Origin: Adenophora triphylla var. japonica
Taxonomy: Eukaryota > Streptophyta > Magnoliopsida > Asterales > Campanulaceae
NCBI GenBank assembly: GCA_022495995.1
Contig: JAFEMH010007449.1
Span: forward strand, 25,272-89,271
Direction: 5' to 3'
DNA length: 64,000 nucleotides
In this document: positions 1-10,397 of the stretch, piece after piece
Layout: every line of letters begins with the position of its first letter
Numbering within the stretch: position 1 is the stretch's first letter
The notes under the pieces: model-generated
What the model was told of the DNA's origin: nothing
Databases searched by the model: none
What the model saw: only the letters and a program-made list of their open reading frames with translations
Program-made: the position numbers and the translations under genes

Positions 1-1060
1 TCGTGGACGGTTTTGCCCGGTTACAATCGGATCAAGATGGCCGAAGAAGATCAGAAAAGACGGCTTTCACAACCCCTCGGGGAGAACTGCTAGCTTTACA
101 AGTAATGCCGTTCGGACTAAAGAGAAACGGCGAGGGCTACCTACCTGCGGGCGCTGACACCGCCCTCTTCCACGATATGATCCACAAAGAGATCGAAGTG
201 TACGTCGATGACATGATCGTTCGCTCAAAGGGATCGGACGGACAACACCTCACGAACTGAGAAAATTCTTCAATCGCCTCCAGAAAACACTCAATGAGGC
301 TTAACCACGCCAAATGCACATTTGGGGTTAGCCGAGGCAAGGTTTTGGGATACGTGGTCACTTAGAGAGGCATCGAGGTGGATCTCAAAGATCAAAGCTA
401 TCATCGAAATGAGACCACCGCAAACTCGACGAGGTGAAAAGCTTCATGGGCGCCTGCGCAATATATCGCCCGCCAACCAATTGACCTCTATGTGCGACAA
501 TCTTGGTGATGAAGAAGAGAACGGCCCAGACATCGAATGGAACTCGAGAATGCCAAGATGCCTTTGAAAAAATAAAAGCATACCTTGTGAGTCCTCCGAT
601 TCTCTGTCCTCCCCGAGGAAAAGCCACCGTTGCTATACCTAAGCGTGGCCAGGCACCGCGGTTGGAGCCATGCTCTGTCAAGAAAAGAAAGAGTCACGGG
701 TCGAAACGCCATCTACTTCGTCGGTCGAAAGTTTCAAGGCGGCGAACTCAATTACTCGGCCCTCGAAAACCTGCTTGGCTCTGGTATGGGTTGTCGGGAA
801 ACTACGGCGCTACATGCGGTCGCACACGGTACACTTGGTTTCCAAAATGGACCCGGTCGAAGTACCTCTTCGACAAACCATCTCTGTCAATGAGGCTCGC
901 GAATGGTCTTTCTTCTGGCGGAATTTGACATCAAGTACGTAAACCAAAAATCAATCAAGGGACGGGCCATGGGTGAACAAGCTGGCGATTTCCCAGCAGA
1001 CGAGGCTCGAGGCCACCTGAACCACAATTTCCGGACGAGGGAATCTTCGCGATCGAAGCG
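1..1060 (+). pseudogene. Element A reverse transcriptase and degenerate first RNase H
   Basis: This is the C-terminal half of a gypsy reverse transcriptase, which copies the element RNA into DNA in virus-like particles. The first codons read VDGF, then a broken PFGL motif, and the catalytic YVDD box is at 201-212, followed by the conserved thumb (LNHAKCTFGV). The connection and first RNase H follow at about 590-900: the strand that normally carries the first catalytic Asp reads YLSVA, so this domain looks inactive, as in Tat-lineage elements. The frame shifts many times, for example near 60, 110 and 240, so no full-length product is possible as read. Element B has the same segment with different small indels. 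Confidence 0.88.
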
Positions 1061-1540
1061 AAAACCGATGGCAACTATTCTTTGACGGAGCGGCCAACCA
1101 AAAGGGGAACAGCGTCGGTATGCTCTTGGTGGATCCCAAGGACGAGCACACCCCAATTGCTATAAAGCTCAATTTCGAGGTAACCAACAATGCCGCCGAA
1201 TATGAAACTGCTTCTTGGACTACAAGCGGCGCTCGAGAGGAATGTCCGAAACTTCGAAGTTTATGGGGACTCGGCCTTGATCATCAACCAAGTCTCCAAC
1301 AAGTGGAAAACCATAGACCGGGCTTGCAAAAATACCATGCACATAGAAGACCTCATCACACAATTCGAAGAGGTCACCTTCCATTACTTGCCGAAGGCCG
1401 AAACGGGTTTTGCGGATGCCTTAGCCACCTTGGCTTCCACTTGTGGAAATCCCGAAGGAAAAGCAATCAAACCACTTCAAAGTCGGACGAAAGGAAATTC
1501 ACGCCCTCTTGTTGTGAGATCGAACCCAGTAACCTAAGCC
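1061..1540 (+). pseudogene. Element A second (archaeal-like) RNase H
   Basis: This second RNase H would degrade the RNA strand of the RNA/DNA hybrid. All four acidic positions expected of the fold can be found: FFDGAA near 1079-1096, NNAAEYE at 1186-1206, YGDSAL at about 1260-1277 and FADALA near 1410-1426. The domain is split over two frames by a change near 1205, where the matching stretch of element B reads through. A complete second RNase H after a degenerate first one is characteristic of the Tat lineage of plant Ty3/gypsy elements. The continuous part is 1190-1537. Confidence 0.85.
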
Positions 1541-1544
1541 GTCG

Positions 1545-1925
1545 ATGAGCCATGGTATAACCGGATTTTCCAATACCTCAAGAGCGGAAACCACCTTCAT
1601 GAACAAGGAAGACCAACACACGAGAAGGGGTCGAAACCAAGAGCATCATGGCCCTAAAAACGCCTTGCCTCTCACTTCGTCATCCTCGGGGACATATTAT
1701 ACAAGAAACGCTATCATGGGCCACTCCCTACGCTGCGTCGGCCAAGAAGAAGCGAGACAAGTTCATGAATGAAGTCCACAATGGGACTTGCGGTCCCCAC
1801 ATGAAACATGAGCCACGATGCAAATCATTCTCGGGATGGGCTACTCACTTGGATCTCCATGGAAGCGGTGCATCCACTTTGTCCGAAGGCTGCGACAAGT
1901 GCCAACGGTTCTCCAAGCCTCCGTC
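1545..1925 (+). pseudogene. Element A integrase, zinc-binding part only
   Basis: This is the N-terminal HHCC zinc-binding region of a retroviral-type integrase. The two His are in the stretch around 1760-1790 and the Cys pair is in CDKCQRF at about 1890-1912. Directly after this motif the sequence jumps to DNA that in element B lies about 1.07 kb further on (B 34126-35190 is absent here). The whole DDE catalytic core and the C-terminal domain are therefore deleted. The break lies in a short shared stretch (TCAA), which suggests a microhomology-mediated deletion. Element A could move only if another copy supplied integrase. Confidence 0.85.
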
Positions 1926-2080
1926 AAGCTACGCACTTTTCAAGAACACGCCCAGCGTGATCCACCTTGACCAAGTCAAACAACGGCAACATCGAAAGGA
2001 CATCAGGGTCACTCGGCATCAAACATTTGACTCGTGGTTGTTTCCAAGCCAGGGGGCTTGTCTTAGCCCTCACGCGCTTC

Positions 2081-2180
2081 AAAAAAAAAAAAAAAAGAGC
2101 TCGAGCGAGGGCTCACAAAAAAAAAAAAAGAGCTCGAGCGGGCTCCTGAAAAAAAAAAAAAAACAAAAAGAAGCTGGCGT
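2081..2180 (+). repeat. Oligo-A tracts alternating with GAGCTCGAGC units
   Basis: Runs of 13-16 A are separated by a unit reading GAGCTCGAGC followed by (G)GGGCTC. There are three A runs. Element B has a longer version at the same place (35355-35492). It lies just downstream of the pol remnant, so it is non-coding spacer. Confidence 0.85.
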
Positions 2181-2595
2181 GAAAGGCTGAAATTGAGGTC
2201 AAGAGCTGACGCCAACAAGCGGCAAGGAATCTACGAAAAGGCCGTCAAAACGACTTGTCGGGGGAGCATTCAACCTCTCGGCCAAGCACTGGCCTCGTGA
2301 AAGGGATTGCCGTCGAGGGCCCAGGCTGCCCGGTCAGCGGATCTGTGAGAAAAGTCCAGATGGACGCCCAGACAAAGTGCACAACGAAGCGAGGCAAACA
2401 AGAGATCTTTGCGTCTCGACAAAGCTTTAAAGTAAATCCACAAATCACTAACGGTTTACAACATTTCTTGATGAGTTCAAGCACGGTCTACTCTCAAGTT
2501 CCTGACATGCTAAAAAGCACGGCTTAATACATTTAACTAATAATGTGTTTGCAATGCAATGAATGGATACTTAGGAGGTCATTCCGCGCCATCTG
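2181..2595 (+). other. Element A spacer between pol and the antisense ORFs
   Basis: No gene is seen. The stretch is nearly the same as 35493-35895 of element B. Its end (about 2455-2580) is recognisable in element C near 53000-53130, which makes it a useful landmark of this element family. Confidence 0.6.
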
Positions 2596-3905
2596 CGCTT
2601 GTCCCTACGCCATTCTTTCCTTTCTTCCCTGCGTCCGGCGAGTCTTCTTTCGCTCACGTGAACCAACTCTGCGTCTCTCGGTCAGAGATGCGGGGTCCTC
2701 CCCGTAGAGTCAAATAATCCAGGTAGCTCTCGGGGCTTCATTCGCCCAGTGCTTCGGCTCGGATCTCCTCCTGCGAGTGCGCAAAGAGGACCTCTCCTGT
2801 CGGTCGGTCAACTCTAGTCTCGTAGTCAAACAAGCGTCTCCCGTCACATCCCAGGGTCGAGACCGAGCTTCGGCACTCTAAGGCAATAGCTACTACGACA
2901 ACGGGTCCCGAGAATCGCTACACGCACCTTTCTCAAGACCACACTGGAGCGCCACACAGCTTGCTCATGCGGGCCGAATGCGAGTCGTCAGTACAACGCT
3001 CCCAGAAGCGTCTAAGGAGTACCACCGCGAGGGAAAGCGGAATACTTCCATACCCTCGGACAATACAGAAGGCACACAGGGCTGCCATACTGAGAGAGCT
3101 ATCTCCGCGATGTAAATCCCGGCCAGCAAAGGCTCTCGCCTTCATCCTGACTGGCAGGAAACAAGCGACGGAATATAGAGAAGGAGGACGAAGACAAACA
3201 CGGAACTCGACAACGTAGGACCCTTCTGCAGATCCTCCTGGTCTCAATCCTCCCGGTGCGGAACCCACCGGCGGATACGATGCGTACCCATTTGTGCCAT
3301 CCATCTCTCCCGGGCGGGCGATCCATATCCCGGACAAGAGGTCGGCGAGCAAATGACCACGGGCTAAACGACGTCGGAGCCTCGAACATGGCCTGAAGTC
3401 TCTCGCGGCCACAAGGTGAGCAAAGCGGGGCTTCCCCCTCTCATAAAACGATCCCCGGTCGCCGGCAGTCGATACCATGAAGAGTCTCCCCCGGCGCCAG
3501 CGGGACAATATCTCTCCCGGCTCTGCGGTGCCACTACCACATCTAGCAAAGCGCCCATCACAAATGCGAGGAGGCGACCGAAAGAGCGTCGCTATCGTGC
3601 GCACAAGGCAAATACATCCCAAGAGGCGTCACTCTCATCATCGGCCATGAAGCAGCTCCGGCGCAGAAATGTCGATATGACCCGAATCGAGATCATGCAC
3701 TGCACTTCTTCAGCGAAGTACGAAGAAAGTCTGCACGCAAGCTTCACGCTCATAGAGCAAAGACGAAACCTTACCTCGAAAGCCCGTCTACGATGCCTCA
3801 TACGGCGCCGCATCCACGTTTTCAAGCGCTCGAGGAAGTGTGCTTGCCTCTCACTGCGAAAGCCTCGGCAAAATTCTAGGGACATACGAAGAATCCATGG
3901 CAAAA
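2596..3905 (-). pseudogene. Element A antisense ORF 2 (aORF2)
   Basis: The minus strand carries a decayed protein-coding region conserved in all four Tat-type copies in the window (B 35896-37460, C 53090-54830, D 62480-64000 in inverted orientation). Near its start is a basic helix-like segment (SERQ, then W, then RRRMRHRRR, about 3780-3870). It is followed by SWDVFALCAR (about 3595-3625), a G-E-T/D-R type stretch, and a lysine/arginine-rich C-terminus. The equivalents in D read SKERQ and WDAFALCM at matching positions. Tat-lineage gypsy elements are known to carry an antisense ORF between pol and the 3' LTR; its function is not settled. Frames are broken here. Confidence 0.6.
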
Positions 3906-4254
3906 ATGGAGGTTCCTAGAGAAAATGGGGAAGAAAGCTCGAAAATGGCTGCAAATGGGGAAATGAGGAAGAACCAGACCTTTGGAAAGCATTTCCCCAA
4001 AGCGAGTACAAAAGCTTGTCTTGTGAAAACCTTGCTCCAAAGCGCTGGCTGGCAAGCCATTCCAGGCAAACAAACACCCACAAACACACTCTCGGCTCAC
4101 GTGGCATGTACAAAAATAAAAAAAAAAATAATAGCAACAATTTCTAGGACAAATCCGGGAATCACAAAAAAATGACATTACATCTTAAAATAAAATCTTG
4201 TTTGCCATGCGAAATACATGTGTTTTATTACAGTACCAAAATGTACATTTGCTA

Positions 4255-4280
4255 AACAAAAAAAAAAAAAAAAAAGGGAG
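4255..4280 (+). repeat. Poly-A tract between the two antisense ORFs
   Basis: About 18 consecutive A on the plus strand, at the same place as 37870-37888 in element B. Relative to the antisense ORFs it is a poly-T stretch in the short spacer between aORF1 and aORF2. Confidence 0.7.
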
Positions 4281-4310
4281 GGATATGAAAAGAGGGAAAG
4301 CAAATGAATA

Positions 4311-5560
4311 CTAATCAGACTCCTCGGCATCATCATCCTCGCCCAGATCCTCCCAAAGAAAAGTCGGGCATCCCGGCGAACTCGCCGTCACATCCTCATC
4401 GTCGGAATCAGCACACTTTGAGGCTCCACGAGAAGTACTCGGAAGGATCAAATCCGGCGAAAGGATCGAAGAAAGAAGGCTACGAGGAACCCTCGCCTGT
4501 GCGCCGTGCGGAGCATGACGATAAAAGGGCTGCTCCCTCGAAGGCCTGCGGCTCAGAAGACGTCCGGGCATCCATCTTTGTGCCGCCCCCTCAAAGGCCC
4601 CTCCTGCTGCGGCTCGGCTCGGCTCTAGGCGGAGGAACGTCCACGAGAATGCCTCGAAGGCGCATAGGCTCGTCGGCGCAGCACGCGAGACCGACGGGAC
4701 ACCTTCGACGCCGTCTTCTTAGCGAAGGAGCGCATCGCCACGTAGCAGCGAGTCGGCATATCGTAGGCTCTCCCGGGACTGCGCGACAAGAAGCCGAGGA
4801 AACGCTCAGCAATACGGTTATAATCAACAACAAAAAGAAAAATGCGAGAAAAGATGCCAAGATGGAAAGAGTCGGCACACTCGCCGTCTGTCGGGATCCG
4901 CTCGATATGCGACGAGCACTGCTCGAGGCAGGTACAGACACCCTCCTCCTCGACCCGTCCCCGCGGACGTACGTGAAATCCGGTCCCAGGCATCGGAACC
5001 TGCGGGGGAGCACACGGGCCGGCCTCTCTCTCCTCGCCCGATACAGGCGTCCTCGGCTTCCTCCTCGCGAAGGCCCCGTACTCCTCTCCGTATAAAATGA
5101 ACTCCTCGGCCGAACGCGAGGTACCTCTCGAAGTCAAGCACATCCATATCCGGGAGTCAAGCATCCCAAAGGGAGGGTCCCTCGGAGCCACGGGAAGCAC
5201 AGGGGCCATCTTGCCCAGAAGACTCGCTCCCCCGGTACATGGCGTCACAAGTCGAGCCTCGCAGCATCTTCCGCCGCGGCTGTCGCCTCGGGAGCCCCCT
5301 CGAACTCGTCCCCCTGTCACAGGAGCCCATGGGAGCAGAACAGACCCCTCACGGCTATCCCAGCTCCAAACGCTCCTGCACATCCCCGTAGGCGATGGTG
5401 AGCTTCCCATTTGGTCCTCACTGTTCCTCGCCGTACGAGCCCCGTCCCAGCATAGCGAGGGTACGCAGCAGCGGCCCGGATCCCTATCCCACGGGAAGCA
5501 CTGGAAAACCTCATAAAACCACACCTGTGACAAAAACGAGAGAAGGCTCGGTGCAAAGAC
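4311..5560 (-). pseudogene. Element A antisense ORF 1 (aORF1), acidic C-terminus
   Basis: This minus-strand coding remnant lies upstream (in its own direction) of aORF2. Its C-terminus is an acidic tail (EDDDAEESD, then stop at 4311). The same tail is found in B (stop near 37922) and in a diverged form in C (DEEDEESEV, stop near 55255). A conserved end shared by three copies argues that this was a real protein. The body is frameshifted; one open stretch covers 4625-5533. I cannot assign a function in A itself; in copy C the N-terminal part resembles the plant mobile domain. Confidence 0.55.
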
Positions 5561-5959
5561 AAGGGAGAAATGACAGACTGCTAAATCAAGAAAAACGCAA
5601 TAAACTCATACCTCAGAGCAAAAAGTCAAAACAGGCCCGACTGGCCAGCCGCCCGGCTAAACCGGTCGAGGAGAAGTAGAGCTCGGCCCAGGCTGCCTCG
5701 CCCAAGCAATGTCGCGAGACCCTATCCCGAATCAGTCAAGCTCTCCCATGAGCAAAGGGAGGCTGCGGTCGCGTGGTTCGAGAACAAGGTCTCGGGACAG
5801 TGCATACCACAAGAAGGGCGCCCAGCTGCTTTCCATTTGTCACTGTGGCCGGTACCGGATGTAGGCCCAATGCTTGCCTTAATCTTCGGCTCCACGTCAC
5901 TATACGGCATGCCCGAGGCCCCTGCGAGACAGAGGCTCAAGCCAGCTGGCTCGGCCCGG

Positions 5960-7060
5960 CACCACATCGGAGATCATGTCTCTCCGCAAATGCAGTAGTC
6001 AGCGTAAGACCGGACCTCGCCCAGCCCAGCGGCAAATCAATCCCCGGCCGTCAGCGTAAGACGGACCTCGCCAGCAGCTTGAATCAATCAGGCGAGTCGG
6101 CGTAAAATAGCCGTCTCGCCCACTTCAACGGCAAAGCAACCACCGGCCGTCGGCGTAAAGGCCAGTCCTCGCCAGCTTCCGCAACTCGGCCGCGGCCGTG
6201 AGCGTAAGAGCCAGGTCCTCGCCCACTTCAACGCGGCTTCGGCCACCGCGCGTCGAGCGTAAGACCAGGACCTCGCCCACTTCAGCGCCAAATCAACCAC
6301 CGGCGGCCGTCAAGCGTAAGGCCGGACCTCGCCCACTTGACGGCAAATCAACCGCGTGCGTCAGCGTAAAATAGGCCGGACCTCGCCAGCTTGGCAGCGA
6401 ATCAACCGCTGTCAGCGTAAAGCCAGGACCTCGCCCACTTCAGCGGCAAATCAACCACCGCCGTCGGCGTAAGAGCGCCGGACCTCGCCACACTCCAGCG
6501 GCAAATCGGCCACCGGCCGTCGGCGTAAGGCCGGTCTCGCCCTTCAGCAGCAAATCAGACCGCGTGGCGTCGGCGTAAGGCCGGTCCTCGCCCGCTCAGC
6601 CAAATCAACCACGTGAAGCCGTCGGCGTAAGACCGGTCCTCGCCCACTTCAACGGCAATTCAACCACAGGCCATCAACGTAAGACCGGTCCTCGCCCGCC
6701 AGCGGCAACTCGACACAGGCCGTCAGCGTAAGGCCGGTCCTCGCCCACGGCCCCCGGCGGCAAATCAAGCCACCGGCGTGTCGGCGTAAGACAGGTCCTC
6801 GCCAGCCACGGCAAATCAATCCCGGCCATCAACGTAAGACCGGTCCTCGCCCACTTCCAGCGGCAACTCGGCCACCGGCCGTCAGCGTAAGGCAGGACCT
6901 CGCCCAGCCAGCGGCAAATCAACCGCGGCCGTCGGCGTAAGGCCAGGACCTCGCCACCTTCGACGGCAAATCGGCCACCGGCCGTCGTCGCCAAGCCCAG
7001 GACCTCGCCACTCCAGCGGCAATTCAGCCACCGCCCGCTCAGCGGCAATTCAGAAGGAGC
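5960..7060 (+). repeat. Tandem array 1 of element A, unit about 50-60 bp
   Basis: Roughly twenty imperfect copies of a unit reading approximately GTCAGCGTAAGACCGGACC, then TCGCCCACTTCAGCGGCAAA and TCAACCACCGGCC. Units vary by small indels. The matching array in B is 39860-41070. Tandem arrays in the 3' non-coding region are a known trait of Tat-lineage elements and a known source of plant satellites. Long minus-strand open frames across it are by-products of the repeat. Confidence 0.92.
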
Positions 7061-7574
7061 TAACGCCTCCTAGCACGAATATCGAGCGCGAGACGCCTCC
7101 CGAGCGCTCAGCGACAACTCGGCCCGGCTGGAGGTCCGAAGTTATCTTCCCGATAGAAAAGGGCCCTCTGAGGTCACGCATCCCGACAATTCAAGCAGGC
7201 GGTCGGATGTAAGCCCGGAACTTCGCCCGCCCTCAGCGGCAGCGCTTAGGCCATCGAAGTGCCCAGGCTCCTCCCCGACAAGTCGAAGGGAAGTCATGCA
7301 GGCTGCGTATCCCCGGCCACCAGAGCCGTCATCCTTGCCCGCTCAACGGCAAAACAAGCACGAAGAACTGACACCTCAGAGTACAAGTCCCCGAGGCACG
7401 AAGCGCCTCCGAATGCCAAATGGGAAGCAATCACCGTGATCGTCCACTGCCAGCTTCAAGGCGGCTCAAGCGCGGCGATCATCGTAAGTCGACCTTATAC
7501 TCGACATGCAAAAACAAGGCATCTACGCCTCTCGAATCACTGAGCGGCCGCGCCTCCACTGCGGCTAGAGGACG
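7061..7574 (+). other. Element A spacer between tandem arrays 1 and 2
   Basis: GC-rich sequence with no supportable gene. It contains degenerate half-units of array 1 (CTCAGCGGCAA-like) and aligns with B 41071-41595. Confidence 0.5.
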
Positions 7575-7985
7575 ATTCAAAGTCCTCGCGCATTACATCC
7601 CTGGCTGCGGCTAGAAGACGATTCAAAGTCTCGCGCATTACATCCTGGCTGCGGCTAGAAGACGATTGAAGTCTCGCGCATTACATCATGGCTGCGGCTA
7701 GAAGGACGATTGAAAGTCTCGCGCATTACATCCTGACGCGCCGAGATGACGATTGAAAGTCCTCCCGGCGTGGCACAGCCGCCGCGAGGAAGACGATTCA
7801 AAGTCCTCAGGCGTGGCATCAAGCCGCCGCCCGAAGACGATTCAAAGTCCTCCCGGCGTGGCACCAGCCGCCGCCGAAGACGATTCAAAGTCCTCCCGGC
7901 GTGGCACCAACCGCCGCCCGAAGGCCGATTCAAAGTCCTCCGGCGTGGCACCAGCCGTAATCGAAGACGATTCAAGTCCTCATGA
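7575..7985 (+). repeat. Tandem array 2 of element A, unit about 43 bp
   Basis: About nine copies built on GAAGACGATTCAAAGTCCTC. The spacer switches from a CGCGCATTACATC type (first four or five copies) to a CCGGCGTGGCACCAGCCG type (later copies), so two subfamilies sit side by side. The counterpart in B is 41605-41930. Confidence 0.9.
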
Positions 7986-8040
7986 CTATCTCGGCCGGGA
8001 AGGCCTTAAACCACCCGATTAGGAAAATCGTAAAACTTCC

Positions 8041-8690
8041 GTCCCGGGACGCCGCACGTCACCATGGCTGACCTATGCGGTCGCCCAGCGCCGCCACGTC
8101 CTCATGGCCCGACCTATGCGGTCACCCGGGACGCCACCACGCGTCACTTACGGCCTATGCGGTCGCGGGACGCCGCACGTCACTACAGTGACTTATGCGG
8201 TCGCGCCAGGGCGCCGCGCGTCACTTACCACGGCTGTGCGGTCACCCGGACGCCGCGTCACTTACCACTGACTGTCACGGTCACCCGGGGGCCGCCATAC
8301 GTCACTTACCCGCGGCTATCACGGTCGCGGGACGCCGCCGCGTCACTTATCACCGACCTATGCGGTCGCGGGACGCCGCCACGTCCTTTACCACGACCTA
8401 TCACGGTCGCGGGGCGCCCACCACGTCCCTTATCACCCGACTATCACGGTCACCCGGGACGCCACCGCCCGTCCTTATCACCGACCTACGCGGTCGCGGG
8501 AGCGCCACGCGTCACTTTATCACCGCACTATGCGGTCGCGGGGACGCCGCGCGTCGCTATCACCGACTATCACGGTCAGGGCGCCACCACGTCCTGCCGC
8601 TAACCTCGGCGGTCACCGGGACACCACCACGTCCTGCGGCGGACCTCGGCGGTCACACTGACACTCCCGAGGCACCACCACGCCCGCGTT
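8041..8690 (+). repeat. Tandem array 3 of element A, unit about 42-45 bp
   Basis: About fourteen copies of a unit with the core GACGCCACCACGTC, then CTTATCACCGACCTATGCGG and TCACCCGG. Position 4 of the ATGCGG block alternates between ATGCGG and ATCACGG types. The counterpart in B is 42010-42640. The long plus-strand open frames here only reflect a repeat without stop codons. Confidence 0.92.
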
Positions 8691-8715
8691 CACAAAACAC
8701 TCACCCCAGCCTTAG

Positions 8716-8758
8716 AACTACGACCGGGCTTGATTCCCGCCGGGGATACGTAGGAATC
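8716..8758 (+). promoter_or_regulatory. Conserved GAACTACG / GATACGTAGG block before the 3' LTR
   Basis: Reads GAACTACGACC, then GGGCTTGATTCC and GGGGATACGTAGG. The same block lies upstream of the 3' LTR in B (42684-42723) and twice in the diverged element C (59226-59256, 59478-59520). Its role is unknown. Confidence 0.55.
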
Positions 8759-8923
8759 CTATCACGGGGTCCGGCTATTGACCTAAACGGTCACCCCGAA
8801 AGGACACCACCACGTCCTCACTTTGACCCTCACGGTCACTTCCTCTCCCGGCCACGCGATCCAGTTAGGACCACTTATCTTATCGGCGACCAGCTTCTTT
8901 CATAAGTGACGTCGTCGAGGGCT

Positions 8924-10397
8924 TACTAAGTACCCCAATCTGGATCACTCCCTTTCAAACACATGGGAAACACCGTAGACTCATCCACGCGATCTCGAGA
9001 CCTCTCTCACTCAAAACCCTCTCAAAACCCTCTCGAGCCCCCAGCAAGGGAGGAGCCTTTACGGGATAAAAGGGACAAAAGGACCTTTTGGGAATTTTGA
9101 GGAAATCGAGAGAAAAGCAATTAAGGTCCGTACGGACCTCTTTGTTTCAATGATTACTAAATCCCCTTAAAGTCCACAATATTCCCTCAAATCCGGAAGA
9201 AATGATGACTTCCTGCGAGTTGAGTCCGTACGGACCTCTTTGCATGCAAGATGAGTCGTACGGACCTTATTGCATGGGGGACATCATCATTCGAGAATAT
9301 TCTCCATCATTGCGAGATTCCCTCAAATCGAGGAAATCCAAAATTACGGATAACCAAGAAGGTCGTACGGACCTCTTTGCTCGAAATTTTTACTATAAAT
9401 AGAGGGCTCCCCCTCCTCATTTTCACACACCTCCCACTTCTCTCTTCCTCTCTAAGCCTTCGGCTCCCCTTAAGACCTTTCGAGGCATTCCCGGCCCCTT
9501 CGGATCCTTAGAGGCCTTCCGAAGCTCCACTTGTGGTGCTCAGAAGCCTCCCAGCGCTCCCGAGACGGCTCCGCGCTGCCCGAGGCACTCTCGAGGTACT
9601 GCGAGGCCCCTCGTGGTACTCAGAGGCCTTGCACAGTCTTTCCACGGTGTCCGGCTCTTTCCGAGTCAAACCAACGATCCCAAATCACGCCGAAACTCTG
9701 CGCAGAGTGACTCACGCCACCGCAACGCACGCAGAACCTGCAGAGTGATCCGAGCGATCCCCAGCGCACGCCGAACCTCTTGCGAGCACGCGGCCGGCAA
9801 CCTCGACTCACGCGAAACTACGTCCGCGGACAACCGGTCCCTCCCGAAGCAATCCCGTCCGTGCCAGGAACGCTACTCAGACCTCAAACACTTTATTCCC
9901 TGCGGAGAGACAGGACACGAACCAACATTGGTAAGGCTTCCTTCCTATTCTATTTCAATACATTTCAATACAATGTAGACATCCGTCTGACATGCATTTT
10001 TAAAAGCACACACACACACACAACTTTTTAAAAGGATATTAGGGATATCAGAAAGACTCGTTTTACGAGGCTACTCGGGTGAGCTCTAATATTCTAATAT
10101 TCTCTTCTAGGGGAGTCATCGACCTCAGAACTCAAAATCTCATCACACAAAAACGGTTTAAAATTTATCTTTAAAGCGATGCCCTTTTTCAATGTTTTGG
10201 GCTTAATAAAAACGGCGTGGCGACTCTACAAAATGCGAAAGCAAAACGGCGAGACACCTCCGACACGCAGCGCTAAACGGAATAAGCCGGATCTTAGGGC
10301 GCGATTGTGCTGCCTCTCGGATCCGGGCGACTTCCCGAACAGCGACGAGCGCGAGATGCCGGGGCCCCGCGCGCGAGCCGGATCCCGGGTAATTTCA
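8924..10397 (+). repeat. 3' LTR of element A
   Basis: About 1.47 kb, nearly the same sequence as both LTRs of element B (26133-27590 and 42872-44347). The start is slightly damaged (TACTAAGTACC instead of TGTAAGTACC) and it ends GGTAATTTCA. Parts in order: U3 with a four-fold palindrome, a TATA box at 9394-9401, a CT-rich leader, a (CA)n run near 10008-10022 and a GC-rich U5. Confidence 0.93.
9125..9401 (+). promoter_or_regulatory. LTR promoter of A: four GTCCGTACGGAC-type palindromes and TATA box
   Basis: The 14-bp palindrome GGTCCGTACGGACC is at 9125-9138. Close copies are at 9223-9236, 9253-9266 and 9361-9373, mostly followed by TCTTTG. The TATA box TATAAATA is at 9394-9401, about 20 bp after the last copy. 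Spacing and number are repeated in the LTRs of element B. The palindrome centres on GTAC, the core bound by plant SBP/SPL factors; that link is inference. Confidence 0.8.

Larger units (their letters stand above)
1..10397 (+). mobile_element. Ty3/gypsy LTR retrotransposon A (Tat type), 3' part
   Basis: The window opens inside reverse transcriptase of this element and runs through RNase H, a truncated integrase, a long 3' non-pol region and the 3' LTR. It aligns by eye along its whole length with element B (position 1 corresponds to about 32218). It is shorter than B mainly because about 1.07 kb of integrase is missing near 1915. The element ends TTTCA at 10397. The next bases (ATGCG, 10398-10402) would be its right TSD, but the left end is outside the window so this is unproven. 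The element sits inside the RT coding region of the minus-strand gypsy element E. The Tat assignment rests on two RNase H domains, antisense ORFs and 3' tandem arrays. Confidence 0.92.

Noticed and set aside
5960..8690. Regular short repeats that could be mistaken for CRISPR arrays
   Set aside because: There are no unique spacers, units are directly adjacent, and the context is a eukaryotic retrotransposon 3' region.
8064..8905. Long plus-strand open frames across tandem array 3 (also 42049-42817)
   Set aside because: They are translations of a short repeat that happens to lack stop codons; the frames are not shared between A and B.
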